From Mesocentrotus franciscanus (taxonomy: Eukaryota > Echinodermata > Echinoidea > Camarodonta > Strongylocentrotidae), in assembly GCA_037976565.1 (NCBI GenBank), contig CP137674.1, positions 4,085,284 to 4,149,283 on the forward strand: 64,000 nt of DNA. Reading direction: 5' to 3'. Position numbers and translations under genes: made by a program. Positions within the stretch are counted from its first letter, which is position 1; every line of letters starts with the position of its first letter. The notes beneath the pieces are model-generated. The model saw nothing but the letters and a program-made list of their open reading frames with translations, ran no database searches and was not told the DNA's origin. Below, in pieces: positions 25,901 through 33,536 of this stretch.

Positions 25901-27483
25901 ATTTCGTATTTTGATATGTGGCTAGAAATGTTGATATTCATTACCGTATGCAGAAGCCAAATTGGAATTATATCAAGATATTTTGACTTGTTTTTCTTTT
26001 ATTTTAAATAAGTGTAACTAAACTTATGGTGATACTCTTTATAAATGAAACAAAAGGGCATTGTGAAAATGACTTTGTGCATGTAAAAGAACATTCGACA
26101 TGTATGTGACTTTTTTTCCTACATTTGGTTATACTCATTAATTTTTTTTGATGAGCTTTACCTATAATTATTGACATTTTTAAATTTTGTTTTAGATAAG
26201 ACATTGTTTATTGAAAAATGTGCATGAACCGTTAATTCAACAGCTTACAGTCTACAAATACATAACATGTTTGAACACCTAATTCGAATGAGAGTATGAG
26301 TAACTTTAATGTTCGTTATGACATTATTTTAACAATATTTTAACATTCATTTTCCTTTGTACTAAAAATATATACAGGGTGTTATATTTTAAAGAGAATT
26401 ACGGTCGGAGATGAGTGAAATGAAAAAAATATATAATGAATATATATATAGTGAAATGAAAATATAATGAGTGAAACGAAACGAAAAAATATATATCTGA
26501 AAGAATATTATGATGAATAGAAAGTGTTGCATGATTGATTGCAAGTGGTGAATAACAGTGAAATGGCATTATTATACAGAGTGAAATGAAAATATAATGA
26601 GTGAAACGAAAAAATATATATCTGAAAGAATATTATGATGAATAGAAAGTGTTGCATGATGATGAATAACAGTGAACTGGCATTATTAGTAGGCCTACAG
26701 AGGCAAAAGAAGAAATAAAGAGAGAAATATCAATTATCAAACTAACATGTAAATCAAACTCTACTGGGAAGCAATTTTATTTGGCCTAACGTGTACGTAC
26801 CCGAGATGTTTCCCTTTTCTACACTTTTGATGCGCGCCCACCATTGGGCGGAATTAGGGCGGGTCTAGGCGGTAATAGGCAAGGAAAATGCCTCACGCAG
26901 ACGGCGCACTACGGACAATCGCGTACGATTTCAGGCGTACGAATGGCATGGTTGGATTCGCTAGAATTTCGGCTACAAATCGATATACGATAGCGCCTGT
27001 ATAATTCATTTTCAGAGAAGTTATCTGAGAAAAACTGCCTATCGGGCGGAAACCGGGCAGGGTACGGTACCCGGAGTAAACAAAAAAAAAAAAAAAAACA
27101 GGTATTTTGGAAAGTAAGAATTTAATTTCTAATTTTATTGCTTGTACTTGTAGATCTACAGTAGTTGTAAATAAATGTTAGTTTTATTAAAGAATTCCCC
27201 ATATCAGATCTTCAGATGGTGATTTCTGTCTAGACTCGAAGACAGTTAGAATCTACTACATCATGTTTAGCAGTCGACTCACACACAATCGTCAACCTCC
27301 AGGCGGAGCGCGACCGCGAGCCACATACACAATTCTGGATTTCTGGCCCGACAATCTAGTGATTCTAGATCTACGTGTATTTACCGTATGCCTACCGTTA
27401 ATTTGGAATACAATGTCGTGAAGATATTCACTTACCCATATAAGCAAGCTCTCACATAACTCATCGTCAGCCATTCTAGGCAT
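335..27483 (-). CDS. HOOK: HOOK-family dynein adaptor, 11 coding exons, 3' end off window
   Basis: HOOK proteins are cytosolic adaptors that activate dynein-dynactin and tie it to endosomal and other cargo, in vertebrates through the FHF complex. The eleven exons join in frame to about 499 residues. Residues 1 to about 165 form the N-terminal Hook (calponin-homology-like) domain, which in the family binds dynein light intermediate chain; diagnostic stretches are WFGRLKKDAGDSWRIRVSN, LGRLLQLVLGCAVNC and GLEESVQHVVMEAIQELM. The rest is coiled coil with the family blocks SLAEE-like NLAEEARSLKDEMDILR, QLETYKRQVHELHSKMSEE and RLQHENKMLKMK. Vertebrate HOOKs are about 720 residues, so the last coiled coil and cargo-binding C-terminus lie left of base 335. 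All junctions are GT-AG. Paralogue number is not resolved; vertebrates have HOOK1-3 and I assume one invertebrate gene. Confidence 0.95.
890..1038 (-). CDS. HOOK: HOOK coding exon 10
   Basis: Reads RLRLERDSLKETNEELTLNE then LQGNAFGEGGINSPDIGSSG and LTAMLPPEV plus two bases. The ERDSLKETNEEL block is conserved; the Gly/Ser-rich linker is the variable hinge found at this point in the family. Phase 0 in, phase 2 out. Confidence 0.93.
1193..1481. mobile_element. Foldback element with GGGGTGTTTCACAAAG ends, copy 1
   Basis: The 289-bp segment begins GGGGTGTTTCACAAAGACTA and ends with its reverse complement; the arms continue imperfectly for about 100 bases (GACTTTAAGTTGGACTTAA against TTAAGTCCAACTTTAAAGTC). 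It has no coding capacity. A second copy lies at 37129-37404. A clean target duplication is not visible here. Confidence 0.8.
1624..1980. repeat. Tandem duplication, about 185-bp period
   Basis: Two direct copies begin AGTTCAAATTTTCAAAGGGT at 1624 and 1809 and both run through the segment ending CTGCAATTTC-ATTTTATTGCA. They differ by a few substitutions and a small ACACAT length change, so the duplication is fairly recent. It lies in the HOOK intron between exons 9 and 10. Confidence 0.85.
2136..2300 (-). CDS. HOOK: HOOK coding exon 9
   Basis: 55 codons, phase 0 at both ends. Encodes ELKKANALKSQLETYKRQVH, ELHSKMSEETRRADKAEFEA and TRAQEKTTQLQAEAE. The QLETYKRQV-ELH-K-SEE-RRADK run is nearly identical to vertebrate HOOK as remembered. 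Confidence 0.95.
2360..2598 (+). repeat. SINE-like fragment with ATT tail
   Basis: Shares the body of the tRNA-derived SINE family seen at 3466, 31745 and 41536 (AAGACATTAATCTACATTTG, GGTACCTGG), here on the plus strand and without a clear tRNA-like head. It ends in a GATATGCGCTATACAA block and a short ATT-rich tail, as at 40612-40665. Confidence 0.6.
3184..3396 (-). CDS. HOOK: HOOK coding exon 8
   Basis: 71 codons, phase 0 at both ends. Contains NEQLQNLAEEARSLKDEMDI, LRHTSDKVDKYEATIDMLKK and DLKRQVKLLEDKNIMYMQNT. The L-EE-R-LKDE-D-LR-TSDK core is the best-conserved coiled-coil block of HOOK proteins. Confidence 0.95.
3466..3735 (-). repeat. tRNA-derived SINE
   Basis: On the minus strand the head reads as a tRNA-like module: GTGGTCGAGTGGATATGTCA (A-box-like) followed by GGTTCGAGTCC (B box). 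It is followed by a body and an AT-rich tail near the sequence TGGGTTCTTGTATAGCGCT. The lack of a paired 7-bp acceptor stem and the family copies elsewhere argue for a SINE, not a working tRNA gene. Confidence 0.75.
3736..5284. other. HOOK intron 7, no gene seen
   Basis: AT-rich intron sequence. It holds a TACATG run at about 4688-4711 and a retroelement-like stretch around 4330-4590 ending in GAAAATAAATGATATGAAATG repeats. No exon with family similarity or good splice sites was seen. Confidence 0.5.
5285..5605. repeat. Degenerate GGGGTAATTGTCC repeat array
   Basis: About a dozen imperfect copies of GGGGTAATTGTCCTCG. The two leftmost copies (GGACAATTACCCC, GGACAATTCCCCC) are inverted relative to the rest. 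A 40-bp end of a MITE-like element (AAAGGGGAAGTCCACC, 5359-5395) sits between the two orientations. Confidence 0.75.
5653..5797 (-). CDS. HOOK: HOOK coding exon 7
   Basis: Acceptor AATACAG. Reads (S)TPAGRRYQQLQATCDHLQDE, MYRIEGTRDDYTIKVDMLQR and ENMELVHK, a heptad-rich coiled coil equivalent to the family's KKYFHAQLQLEQLQEENFRLE region. Phase 2 in, phase 0 out; donor GTAAATT. Confidence 0.92.
5890..6100. repeat. GGA-rich purine tract
   Basis: About 200 bases of almost pure purine on the plus strand, mostly GGA, GAAGGA and GGAGGAGA, just 5' (in gene orientation) of HOOK exon 7. The long open frames here are by-products of the simple repeat. Confidence 0.9.
6314..6408 (-). CDS. HOOK: HOOK coding exon 6
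   Basis: Encodes VAALLEEKNALQADNEHLTL then KLDQGDTFGDP plus two bases. Matches the family segment LQDEKNSL..E...EKLDQLDGSFDDP by remembered pattern. Coiled coil. Phase 0 in, phase 2 out; donor GTAGG. Confidence 0.93.
6892..7091 (-). CDS. HOOK: HOOK coding exon 5
   Basis: Starts mid-codon and reads EYISTIMGLEESVQHVVMEA then IQELMTKEIAAT, closing the Hook domain, followed by EVEDQLKRTTEEKDEALQRC, the beginning of the coiled coil. Ends phase 0 at donor GTAGAC. The internal ATG at 7074 is not a start, because the upstream bases continue the family alignment. Confidence 0.95.
7674..7921. repeat. GA/GAAA microsatellite
   Basis: A 248-bp purine tract of GA, GAAA and GAAAGA units in HOOK intron 4, ending in a pure (GA)n run of about 36 bases. 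No coding meaning. Confidence 0.95.
7922..11480. other. HOOK intron 4, left part, no gene seen
   Basis: AT-rich intron DNA with many dispersed TACATGTACATG runs (near 8428, 9188, 9842, 10109, 10205 and 10437). Blocks reading TTTCTTTATA(A/C)GACGTT occur near 11280-11325 and again near 42105-42135, suggesting a low-copy repeat. No exon was recognised. Confidence 0.5.
11485..11600 (-). pseudogene. Diverged copy of HOOK exon 4
   Basis: On the minus strand this reads GGGAACATGCC, then CTGGATGTGCAGTCAGTTGT, then GATCATC, matching exon 4 landmarks GGGGAACATGCC and CTGGGATGTGCGGTCAACTG in the same order, with insertions between. The frame is broken by a TAA just before GGGAACATGCC and by indels, so it cannot replace exon 4. 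Probably an old exon duplication. Confidence 0.6.
11968..12917. mobile_element. hAT-like non-autonomous element
   Basis: The 950-bp segment is flanked by an exact 8-bp direct repeat, GTACACTG (11960-11967 and 12918-12925). Its ends are short inverted repeats, CAAGGCTCAAAT against CAACGCTCAAAAT. It contains repeated CACGGGGGCTCTTTT and CGGGGGCGATTTTT blocks near both ends. An 8-bp duplication is the hallmark of hAT superfamily insertion. No transposase is seen. Confidence 0.75.
12976..13006 (-). pseudogene. Short copy of the 3' part of HOOK exon 4
   Basis: About 31 bases match exon 4 nearly perfectly (GTACTGGGATGTGCAGTCAA on the minus strand; one visible synonymous change, GCG to GCA). The translated piece VLGCAVNCDH is preserved, but the upstream half of the exon is missing. 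It lies between the hAT-like element and a small MITE. Confidence 0.7.
13039..13202. mobile_element. Small MITE
   Basis: A 164-bp foldback with ends TAGGGACTTTTAGATTTGCA and its near reverse complement (CTAGGGACTTTTAGATTTTA read from the right). The inner part also pairs (GTGGACTGC). No coding capacity. It sits about 95 bases from HOOK exon 4. Confidence 0.8.
13297..13429 (-). CDS. HOOK: HOOK coding exon 4
   Basis: Acceptor TTTTTAG, donor GTAATT. Encodes ELGQELTDFQLPDLSQVGEH and ANPQELGRLLQLVLGCAVNC then DHKE plus one base. The DL-Q...LGRLLQL-LGCA-NC block is a Hook-domain signature. Degenerate copies of parts of this exon lie 3' at 12976-13006 and 11485-11600. Confidence 0.95.
13690..13840 (-). 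mobile_element. Non-LTR retrotransposon fragment, end of RT ORF
   Basis: On the minus strand it encodes RSLRSQNSGFLVLLSSMLSG then ERSFAHAGPLLWNNPPQEM. The pattern R-FS/FAHA-P-LWN-LP-E is typical of the end of reverse transcriptase ORFs in non-LTR retrotransposons. Only this tail is present. A related plus-strand scrap is at 19948-20100. Confidence 0.75.
14850..14875. repeat. (AT)n microsatellite
   Basis: Thirteen TA dinucleotides in a HOOK intron. Confidence 0.95.
14876..15764. other. HOOK intron 3, no gene seen
   Basis: AT-rich intron with several GTACATGTAC palindromes (about 14988, 15170, 15228). No exon or transposon ends recognised. Confidence 0.5.
15765..17850 (+). repeat. Repeat family with internal units carrying TGACCTTTGACCTTG
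   Basis: A boundary AACAAGTGAAACGCTCTCGG then GGTCTCGCCTGC occurs at 15765 and again at about 16420; a matching inverted end GCAGGCGAGAC closes at about 17794 after a GC-rich CCGCCGCCGGAAAAGCGGCG stem. Between them run about seven units of roughly 170-190 bp with the order AAGTCTAAGTTTGTTGACC, TGACCTTTGACCTTG, CACATGATTGGGGATACTTG, TTTCATTGAATAAGAA. Bases 16590-16980 are unrelated sequence between the two blocks. No ORF. Confidence 0.8.
17851..19947. other. HOOK intron 3, no gene seen
   Basis: AT-rich sequence with TACATG-type runs concentrated at 18220-18860 and 18960-18990. The short open frames are made of those repeats. No exon recognised. Confidence 0.5.
19948..20100 (+). mobile_element. 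Non-LTR retrotransposon scrap
   Basis: Plus-strand counterpart of the 13690-13840 fragment: it reads RSLRSQNSRFLVF then MLSGERTFAHA before a frameshift in the LWN region. Clearly dead. Confidence 0.65.
20101..20375 (+). mobile_element. Truncated MITE related to 28321 and 30423 copies
   Basis: Carries the right half of that family: TTTTTGTGCACAAAAAACAGG, GGAGAGTTGTCCCATGACTAC, then ATAACTCCCTGATTATTAG and the end GGATGGAATGCCCTTTAAG. The left end is replaced by the retrotransposon scrap. Confidence 0.65.
20376..21138. other. HOOK intron 3 next to exon 3, nothing recognised
   Basis: Unremarkable intron sequence. The open frame 20722-20943 has no recognisable family features. Confidence 0.5.
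21139..21262 (-). CDS. HOOK: HOOK coding exon 3
   Basis: Completes the Ile codon of exon 2, then GSSFFTPSWFGRLKKDAGDS followed by WRIRVSNLKKVQEGILDFYNE. The WF-SW-R-K-D-GD-WR-K-SN-KKV pattern is specific to HOOK proteins. Phase 2 in, phase 0 out, donor GTGAG. Confidence 0.95.
21263..22295. other. HOOK intron 2
   Basis: Unremarkable apart from a GA-rich tract at 22160-22226. No further exon seen. Confidence 0.55.
22296..22381 (-). CDS. HOOK: HOOK coding exon 2
   Basis: Acceptor CTCTCAG, donor GTAAG. Reads VQTFNLDAPSETIQDLTDGV then ALGEILCQ plus two bases of an Ile codon. Corresponds to the start of the Hook domain (vertebrate pattern LQTF, LTSGVAMAQVLHQI). Phase 0 in, phase 2 out. Confidence 0.93.
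22632..22710 (+). mobile_element. MITE 5' end
   Basis: Begins ACTTAAAGGGGAATTCCACC then TTGATATCAAGTTTG, resembling the left end of the 44747 and 5359 elements. The right end is not found. Confidence 0.5.
24483..24560 (+). pseudogene. PHD-finger-like coding scrap
   Basis: In frame it reads RQWIHCDHCDTWIHLECTIL. The spacing W-x2-C-D-x2-C-x2-W-x-H-x2-C fits the second half of a PHD finger, a module often found in retroelement ORF1 proteins and some DNA transposons. The first cysteine pair is not seen and no long ORF surrounds it. Confidence 0.5.
26448..26690. repeat. Direct repeat, about 130-bp period
   Basis: The block AGTGAAATGAAAATATAATG, then TATATATCTGAAAGAATATT and ATGATGAATAGAAAGTGTTGC occurs at 26449 and 26580 with small length differences. 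Confidence 0.85.
27436..27483 (-). CDS. HOOK: HOOK coding exon 1
   Basis: Encodes MPRMADDELCESLLIW, phase 0 at the donor (GTAAG). Two in-frame starts exist, at 27483 (MPRM) and 27474 (MADD); family N-termini are variable, so either is possible. The base before the first ATG ends a good acceptor-like tract (CCCTTTTCAG), so the ATG may begin an exon and the 5' UTR may lie in a separate upstream exon. Confidence 0.85.
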
Positions 27484-28320
27484 CTGAAAAGGGTGGGAAT
27501 ATCAACAACAGGAACAGAGATAATTAAAGTTGGAGTGAACAACAACTTGACAGGCCGGTAGGCGTTACACTAATATTCCTGCAACATATTAGTATTACGT
27601 ACGGTATACACATTACGCGTATAGTATTACGTACGTACGTACGTACGTACACACTGATAATATATACGCGAAATTTAGCACTTTATTTTACCATATACGG
27701 CATTGCCAATTTACATGCTGAATAATCGAGCTACAGTACAGAGGCTTACAATATTTTGTTTTACTTAATCTGATCAAAATTCATTTCATTTTAAATTTTG
27801 ATGACATAGTAGGAGGGAACAAGCATCACTCTCTAGTCTCTACCGAATTGTACTTAGCTTATTAAATGCATATAAGTGAGACTATTCAAATTCCTAGGCC
27901 TATATGCATTTTTATAAATTCGTGTTTTTGTATTAATTTTATTATTATTAATACAGTTATCAAGTTTATTATTATCATTATTAGTATTATTATAATCATT
28001 TTCATTCTCATTGTCATCATCACCATCATTTTCGTTATCAATATTATGACAAAATGCAATTGAAATGAGTATAAAAGCTTACATGAAAAACCTAAAACAG
28101 GAAATTTTTTGTTTTGTTTCGTTTCCTTTTTTCGGTTTTTTCTTTCTTAATTTTTTCTCTGTTTGTTTGTTTTCATAAAACAGGCCTACTGTGGGAATGA
28201 AAGTTGGCATTTCTATGACACCATTGAAGTTTTATTACTCATAGTCGACCAATTAAGGCCTATCAAGTTCAGGATGAAATTTATTTGAGTTTACTTAGGC
28301 CTTATATGCAAACAGAAGAT
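27484..28320. other. Region upstream of HOOK, possible promoter or 5' UTR exon
   Basis: Holds an (ACGT)n run at about 27629-27650 and AT-rich sequence with ATT/ATC runs at 27930-28045. No promoter motif can be fixed by eye. HOOK transcription should begin in or right of this region. Confidence 0.4.
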
Positions 28321-28878
28321 TTAAAGGAAATCCAACCTTGATAGTAAACTTCTCATGAAGAAAGCAGAAAAATCAGAAAAGCATAGTTGTGAAAGTTTGA
28401 ATGAAATCGGACAAAAATTGAGAAAGTTATGATTTTTTGAAAGTTGCAATTACTATAGGTATGGGCTCTTCAAATTGACAAAATCGATAATGTCTGTATG
28501 TGATGTAGTGGCGTACAACTTTTTGTTCCAACACACAAAATTACTAAAACTTAAATTTTTCAAAAATGTATGACTCGGGATGGTCTTTTCTTCGGACCTT
28601 TATTTGATTAGTGCCCCAAGGGTGAAGGCACTTGGGAGAAAAACAGAAATAAGTGATATTTTTGTACACGACAAACGGGAGAGTAACCGTCACTACGTCA
28701 CAATCAACTGACAAATTTGCCAACTTGAAATTCGCATAGCTGTAATGATCTTATACTTCAAACATTCATAACTTTCTTATTATTGGTCCGATTTATTTCA
28801 AATTTTCGCCATTCGGTTTCTCTGATTTTTCTGCTTTCATTCAAATTAACATATCTTAAGGGTTGGATTGCCCTTTAA
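28321..28878. mobile_element. MITE, TTAAAGGAAATCCAACC family, copy 1
   Basis: Inverted ends TTAAAGGAAATCCAACCTTG and GGTTGGATTGCCCTTTAA enclose about 558 bp with internal arms (AATCAGAAAAGCATAG against TTTCTCTGATTTTTCTGC). A near relative lies at 30423-30990 and partial ones at 20101 and 44747. Non-coding. Confidence 0.8.
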
Positions 28879-29479
28879 CAAAGTCACTAACAAAATTGAG
28901 TGTATACTCAATATGTATTCAAAGTTACTTGAGAGCTTTCGACTTGCACGACTGACGTGATCGTGAATCTGGTATATACTGAGACCTTCTGCGCTTTATT
29001 AATACAGTGCAAATCGAAAGCTCCCTATAGGACGCTTCAGGAATCAACTATGAATTTTCGAACCAGAGATGTGGATTCGCATAATAATGACGGGGGAGGA
29101 GGGGGAGGGGGGGGGGGCCCTAAAAATAATACGGGAGGCCGTTTCCCGGGTGGAGGGATTTTACCTGGTTCAATGCGTGAATGGTAATTAATGGGATTTT
29201 ATATATACATGTAATTGTATAGGTTTTATTACAAGGGACGTGGGGGACAAAACTGAATAAAGAAATGATGGGGGAAGAGAGGGGAAGAAAGGGAGCGTGA
29301 AAGGGTGCGATAGGACCCTAAAACAAAACAAAAAACATACATTTAGTAAAACCGGCGCCGCTCGATCCTCCCCCGTGCCTGCAGTGGCCGCCCCTCAATT
29401 TAATTATTGGCCCACGATATGCCAATGCTAATACACAGTGAATAACTATGGTGTATAATACTGTGCCCTTACTTATCAC
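28879..29479. other. Intergenic, no gene seen
   Basis: Contains a G-rich stretch (29090-29118) and AT-rich sequence. The open frame at 28957 is driven by the poly-G run. Confidence 0.5.
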
Positions 29480-30341
29480 CAGGGGCGGCGATTTCTTTTC
29501 ATGACCGGGGGACGAAATGCGAGGGACGAGGGAGCAGTGGCGTAATAAGCAAAAACGTTTGGGGGAGAAAAAATCCGCATCACCACCACTGTTAATATAT
29601 GTTACATGCAGGCCCCGCGGAACGTTTTTTCAAAGTGGGGTGGCTAAAGTATTTACGATCAAGTAGAGCAAAGTGAGCGTGGCAAGTGGATAGTAAATTG
29701 GCGTGGGGTCCAGGGGCAAAGCCCCGTGGGGTCAGGGCGGAGCCCCATAAAGCTCAGGGGGTTTTAGGCATTTAGTTATGGTCAAATGAGCATCCAGGGG
29801 CCGCCTTAGGGCCCTTGGTGGGTCCAGGGGCAGAGCCCCGGAAGCTCAGGAAAATCATGCCATTTCAGCAACATCTGTGAATCCCTGGTATCCAATTAGA
29901 AATAAACCAACCCCAAGCCCCATCAGTACGCCAGTGCGAGGAGCATAGTGAACGAGAGGGTGAAGGTGACAGAAGTGACTACCCCCTCACAGGTTTTTGA
30001 AGTTTTGTTATATCAAAACATTACATTCCTTAGCAAAACTATAATATAAACACAAGCACAGTACTTTTTTCACACTTTACTTTTCTACAATATTTACTTG
30101 TACATTTTGAAGGATATTATGCGAGGGAGCGTAGCTCCCAAGCGAGAAGATTCTGCATTTTAATTTGTCTAAACGCTGCACTCTTGGGCCCTCCAGAGCC
30201 TAAAAGTGGCTTGCAGTCTTTAGTCATTATTTGCTATACTGTTTTTGTGTGCACTTTTTCGAATTTTCAGGGGGGACGATCCCGCCCTAAAAAAATTGAG
30301 GGGGGACGTGTCCCCCTGTCCCCCCGGGATCGCCGCCCCTG
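29480..30341. mobile_element. hAT-like element 2 (outer)
   Basis: Exact 8-bp target duplication CTTATCAC at 29472-29479 and 30342-30349. Inverted ends CAGGGGCGGCGAT and ATCGCCGCCCCTG. 862 bp, no transposase. The CAGNGGCGG terminus and 8-bp duplication match the hAT superfamily pattern. It contains a nested element at 29535-29936. Confidence 0.85.
29535..29936. mobile_element. Nested element inside hAT-like element 2
   Basis: Ends CAGTGGCGTAATAAGCAA and TACGCCAGTG. Flanks CGAGGGAG and CGAGGAGC look like an 8-bp duplication with one indel. The interior contains GGGGTCCAGGGGCAAAGCCC and TTTAGTTATGGTCAAATGAG, the same family as 45875-46602. Confidence 0.75.
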
Positions 30342-30422
30342 CTTATCACAACAAGTTATCCCTAAAATAATTCATATTAATCATTACCAATAGGGGCCAT
30401 AAGTATAACCCACGCCAATATG

Positions 30423-30990
30423 TTAAAGGGAAATCCAACCTTGATAGCAAACTTGTCTAGAATAAAGCACAAAAATCAGAGAAGCATACGGACAAAAAAT
30501 TAGAAAGTTATGAATTTTTGAAAGTTGCAATTATTATAGGTATGGGCTCTTCAAATTGGCTGAATTGATAATTGTCTATGTGATGTAGTGGCGTACAACT
30601 TTCCCATTTGCTCCAATGCACAAAAGGACTAAAATTTCAACTTTTCATAAATGTATAACTCGGGATGGTCTTTTCTTTTGAGAGGACCTGTTATAATGTA
30701 CTTTCCATGTCCAAGATATATGTTGAGTAGTGCCCCGAGGGTGAAGGCACTTGGTGGAAAAACAGAAATAAGTGATATTTTTGTACGGCGACAAACGGGA
30801 GAGTAATCCGTCACTACGTCACAATCCACTGACAAAATTGCCGATTTGAGATTCGCACAGCTGTAGCGATCTCATATTTCAAACACTCATAACTTTATTA
30901 ATATTGGTCCGATTTATTTCAAACTTTCGCCATTCTGTTTCTCTGATTTTCCTGCTTTCATTCAAATGAACTTATTAGGGTTGGATTGCC
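30423..30990. mobile_element. MITE, TTAAAGGGAAATCCAACC family, copy 2
   Basis: Very similar along its length to 28321-28878 (shared ATAGGTATGGGCTCTTCAAA, GTGATGTAGTGGCGTACAAC, GTCACTACGTCACAATC). The two copies flank hAT-like element 2 in the same orientation. Confidence 0.8.
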
Positions 30991-31744
30991 TATTTTTTCT
31001 TAAAAAACTACTGCTTCGAGAGTCCCGCTACATAGTGGAAGGTTTTCAACAAAGTGAAAAGTTGCCACAATATATACTTCTTTTCTTTTCTTCACTATGA
31101 TAAAACCAAATCAACAGATCTTCTCGTTCTGTACATGTGTTAAATTGGCAACATCTGACTTCCTATTGCCCTTTCCACGGAGTTAACCGGCAACCACAAT
31201 TCAGATTTATATGAAAATACTGTATTTTTCACAACGTTGATGGCGTTTTCACTTCGGCTGCTGCTGCAAAATTTAGCTGCTATACAATTGCTGAAATTCG
31301 TCCAGTTATCTACTTATTCATTCATTTTTTTTCTCCTTTTTTCTTTAATAGGTACACGTGTCACGTGATACTGCAACAGCATAATATCGGACTTCGTTCA
31401 TTTCCTCAACGTCTTTAGCCCGATAAGAATCAGAGCATATTTTCTAAACGTATGTTAGGGGTCTATATAGATTTTCTTTCTTATTTTTTAATCATTTAAA
31501 GCTTTTAATCATAAGCCTCATAAAGGCCTAGCTATTGCTTCTTTTTTGTTTACTTTTTGTTTCTTTTTTGATTGTTTGGTATGTTTGTTTGCTTTGTATG
31601 TGTGTGTGGGGGTCACATTCAGGTCGCTACCCTGTAGGCCTATGTTGGCCAACCTATATTTTCTCCATGACCGTCATCACATGGGTCTGTTATCGCATTT
31701 TTCATGCCTTAGACGGCCCCTCCCTATTTTCTTTTTAAATTAAA
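30991..31744. other. Intergenic, nothing recognised
   Basis: AT-rich sequence without recognisable genes or transposon ends. Confidence 0.5.
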
Positions 31745-32083
31745 TTAAATTATTATTAATAATAATACTAATAGTGGGTTCTTGTATAGCGCTTATGTCT
31801 GTAAGACTTGACACCCATGGCGCTCCACAATTATTACCCAGGATTTAGCATGACTGCCAATATGGCGCTATATAGCATTTCAAGGAATTAATTCCTGCCA
31901 GGTACCCATTTGCCTCGCTTGGGTCAAGTGTGGCAAATATAGATTAATGTCTTACCAAAGAGATATGTTATCTCTTTGGTCTTACCGAAGGATATTAGTA
32001 CATCGCGGCGAAACTCTAACCGCGGACCATGTGATCCAAAGTCCGGTGACCCGTAACCCACTCCGTCGACCACGATACCTCTA
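31745..32083 (-). repeat. tRNA-derived SINE
   Basis: Same family as 3466-3735: TGGGTTCTTGTATAGCGCTT at the tail side, GGAATTAATTCCTGCCAGGT in the body, and a minus-strand tRNA-like head ending CCACGATACCTC. A short internal duplication (AGATATGTTATCTCTTTGG) is present. Confidence 0.75.
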
Positions 32084-32101
32084 TTATAGGCCTACACTAT
32101 T

Positions 32102-32150
32102 ATTATAATAATAGTAATTATTATCATTATTGTTATCATTATTATCATTA

Positions 32151-32221
<71 letters not shown>

Positions 32222-32240
32222 GTTGTTGTTGTTACTATTA
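32102..32240. repeat. (ATT)n microsatellite
   Basis: A long run of ATT with a few GTT and ATC interruptions beside the SINE. Confidence 0.95.
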
Positions 32241-33269
32241 TTAAGCTTGTAAAAATATAGATCGTATAAGCCTATATCATTGGGGGGGCGGCAAGATAAT
32301 ATAGATTGCTATACTCTATGCTCCCTTTTCTCCATATATTAGCCTCTACATTATAGGTCTACTCCATCAATGGCCGGGAATGGGTCTATCGTCGTGTTTT
32401 TCATGCCTTCGCCGGACCCCCAAAAAAAAACCCTTCTCTCTCTCTCTCTCTCTTTAGGCATACAAATTATGTCTCTCCTCCTCACTTCCCGATAAATACA
32501 GTTCCGCTTTGATTAAATTTGCCTTTGCGTTTTCCTGTTTTCTATTGAGCATGCTTATATTTTATTTTGCTCTTATTTGTTTGTTTGGGGTTAGGGGAAT
32601 TTATACAAAAAATGAAAATCCTATTTTGCCAGGATTCTATTTCAATAAATTATTTGAATTTGATCGATTCGGCAATTGATTGGCAAACAGAAAATCTAAC
32701 CAATAATTATTTGGCAATTCGAGTTGGGAAAGATATTCAAGGAAGCTATAGCGACCGAGCTGGCATGGTGGCAGGAAAGGGTATGTGAGGATAAACCTCG
32801 TCCCCAATTGGGAAGATTTTGAAGTTTGCAGTATAAAACCTAGCGATAAATTCCTAGCTATGCACTTGGTAAATGAAATTTAGTATTTGCGAGGTGGGAT
32901 AACAACCGAGCGAGAAAATTTGGATTAGTTTAGAACTTTTAATTTGGAGCACTTTTGATCACACGGGCAAATCCAAGTCAAATCTTCACATCCACATCCG
33001 ATCTCTTTCCTTTCTATAAAGCTATATAGGCAGCCGTTATTTTAGACAAAATGTTTCGACTTTTCCCAAAACTTAAAAAACTACGGATTTACACTACTTT
33101 AAATTAAATGTATATCATGTGAGAGAGCAGAGCGAACGAGCGGGAATATTTTAAAGTTTGAAGAGCGAAGCTAAAGACTCAATAGCATCTTCAGAGCCTA
33201 AACAGTGCGTTGATTTATTTTAATCGGAGATTTCAAATATGATTTAAATAATAGTCTTTCTATCAGTCA
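32241..33269. other. Intergenic, nothing recognised
   Basis: Contains a poly-C/(CT)n stretch at 32417-32453. The 73-residue frame at 32567 has no recognisable features. Confidence 0.5.
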
Positions 33270-33536
33270 GTCAGTCAGTAGAGCGTCCGCCTCACAACCG
33301 GGAGGTCGTGGGTTCGAACCTCGGCCGCGTCATACCAAAAGTCGTTAAAAGATGGGAGTTGCTGCTACCTTGTTTGGCGTTCAACAATAAGGGGATAGAG
33401 CAATGTTGATCTGGCGCTGCTCAGTGACTGCCGGGCTCACGATCAATTGCCCAAAAAGAATTTCCATTTTCGGTTTAACTTAATAAAATTTGGAGTCAGA
33501 GTGGACTTTAAAAGATTATTATTATTATTATTATTA
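33270..33536 (+). repeat. tRNA-derived SINE, second family
   Basis: The head reads AGTCAGTAGAGCGTCCGCCT then GGGTTCGAACCTC, an A-box-like and a perfect B-box module. It is followed by a body with GTTCAACAATAAGGGGATAG and an ATT-repeat tail at 33518-33536. The 5' end cannot form an acceptor stem with the 3' part, so it is not a functional tRNA gene. Confidence 0.75.

Larger units (their letters stand above)
22914..27069. mobile_element. Probable 4.2-kb inverted-repeat element in HOOK intron 1
   Basis: The ends are a 15-bp perfect inverted repeat, TACCGTACCCTGCCC, extended to 25 bp with two mismatches (then GTTACCGCCC against GTTTCCGCCC). More TTNCCGCCC motifs lie inside each end (about 23357 on the left; 26845-26876 and 27045 on the right, inverted). 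The core 23500-26800 is AT-rich and includes a purine tract (23820-24190), a PHD-finger-like scrap at 24483 and a direct repeat at 26448-26690. No intact ORF and no clear target duplication, so the class is unknown. Confidence 0.55.

Noticed and set aside
33290..33340. tRNA-gene-like A and B boxes (also at 3660-3735, 38790-38860, 41690-41750, 62920-62985)
   Set aside because: No paired acceptor stem, and each is followed by a shared non-tRNA body and AT-rich tail, so these are SINEs.
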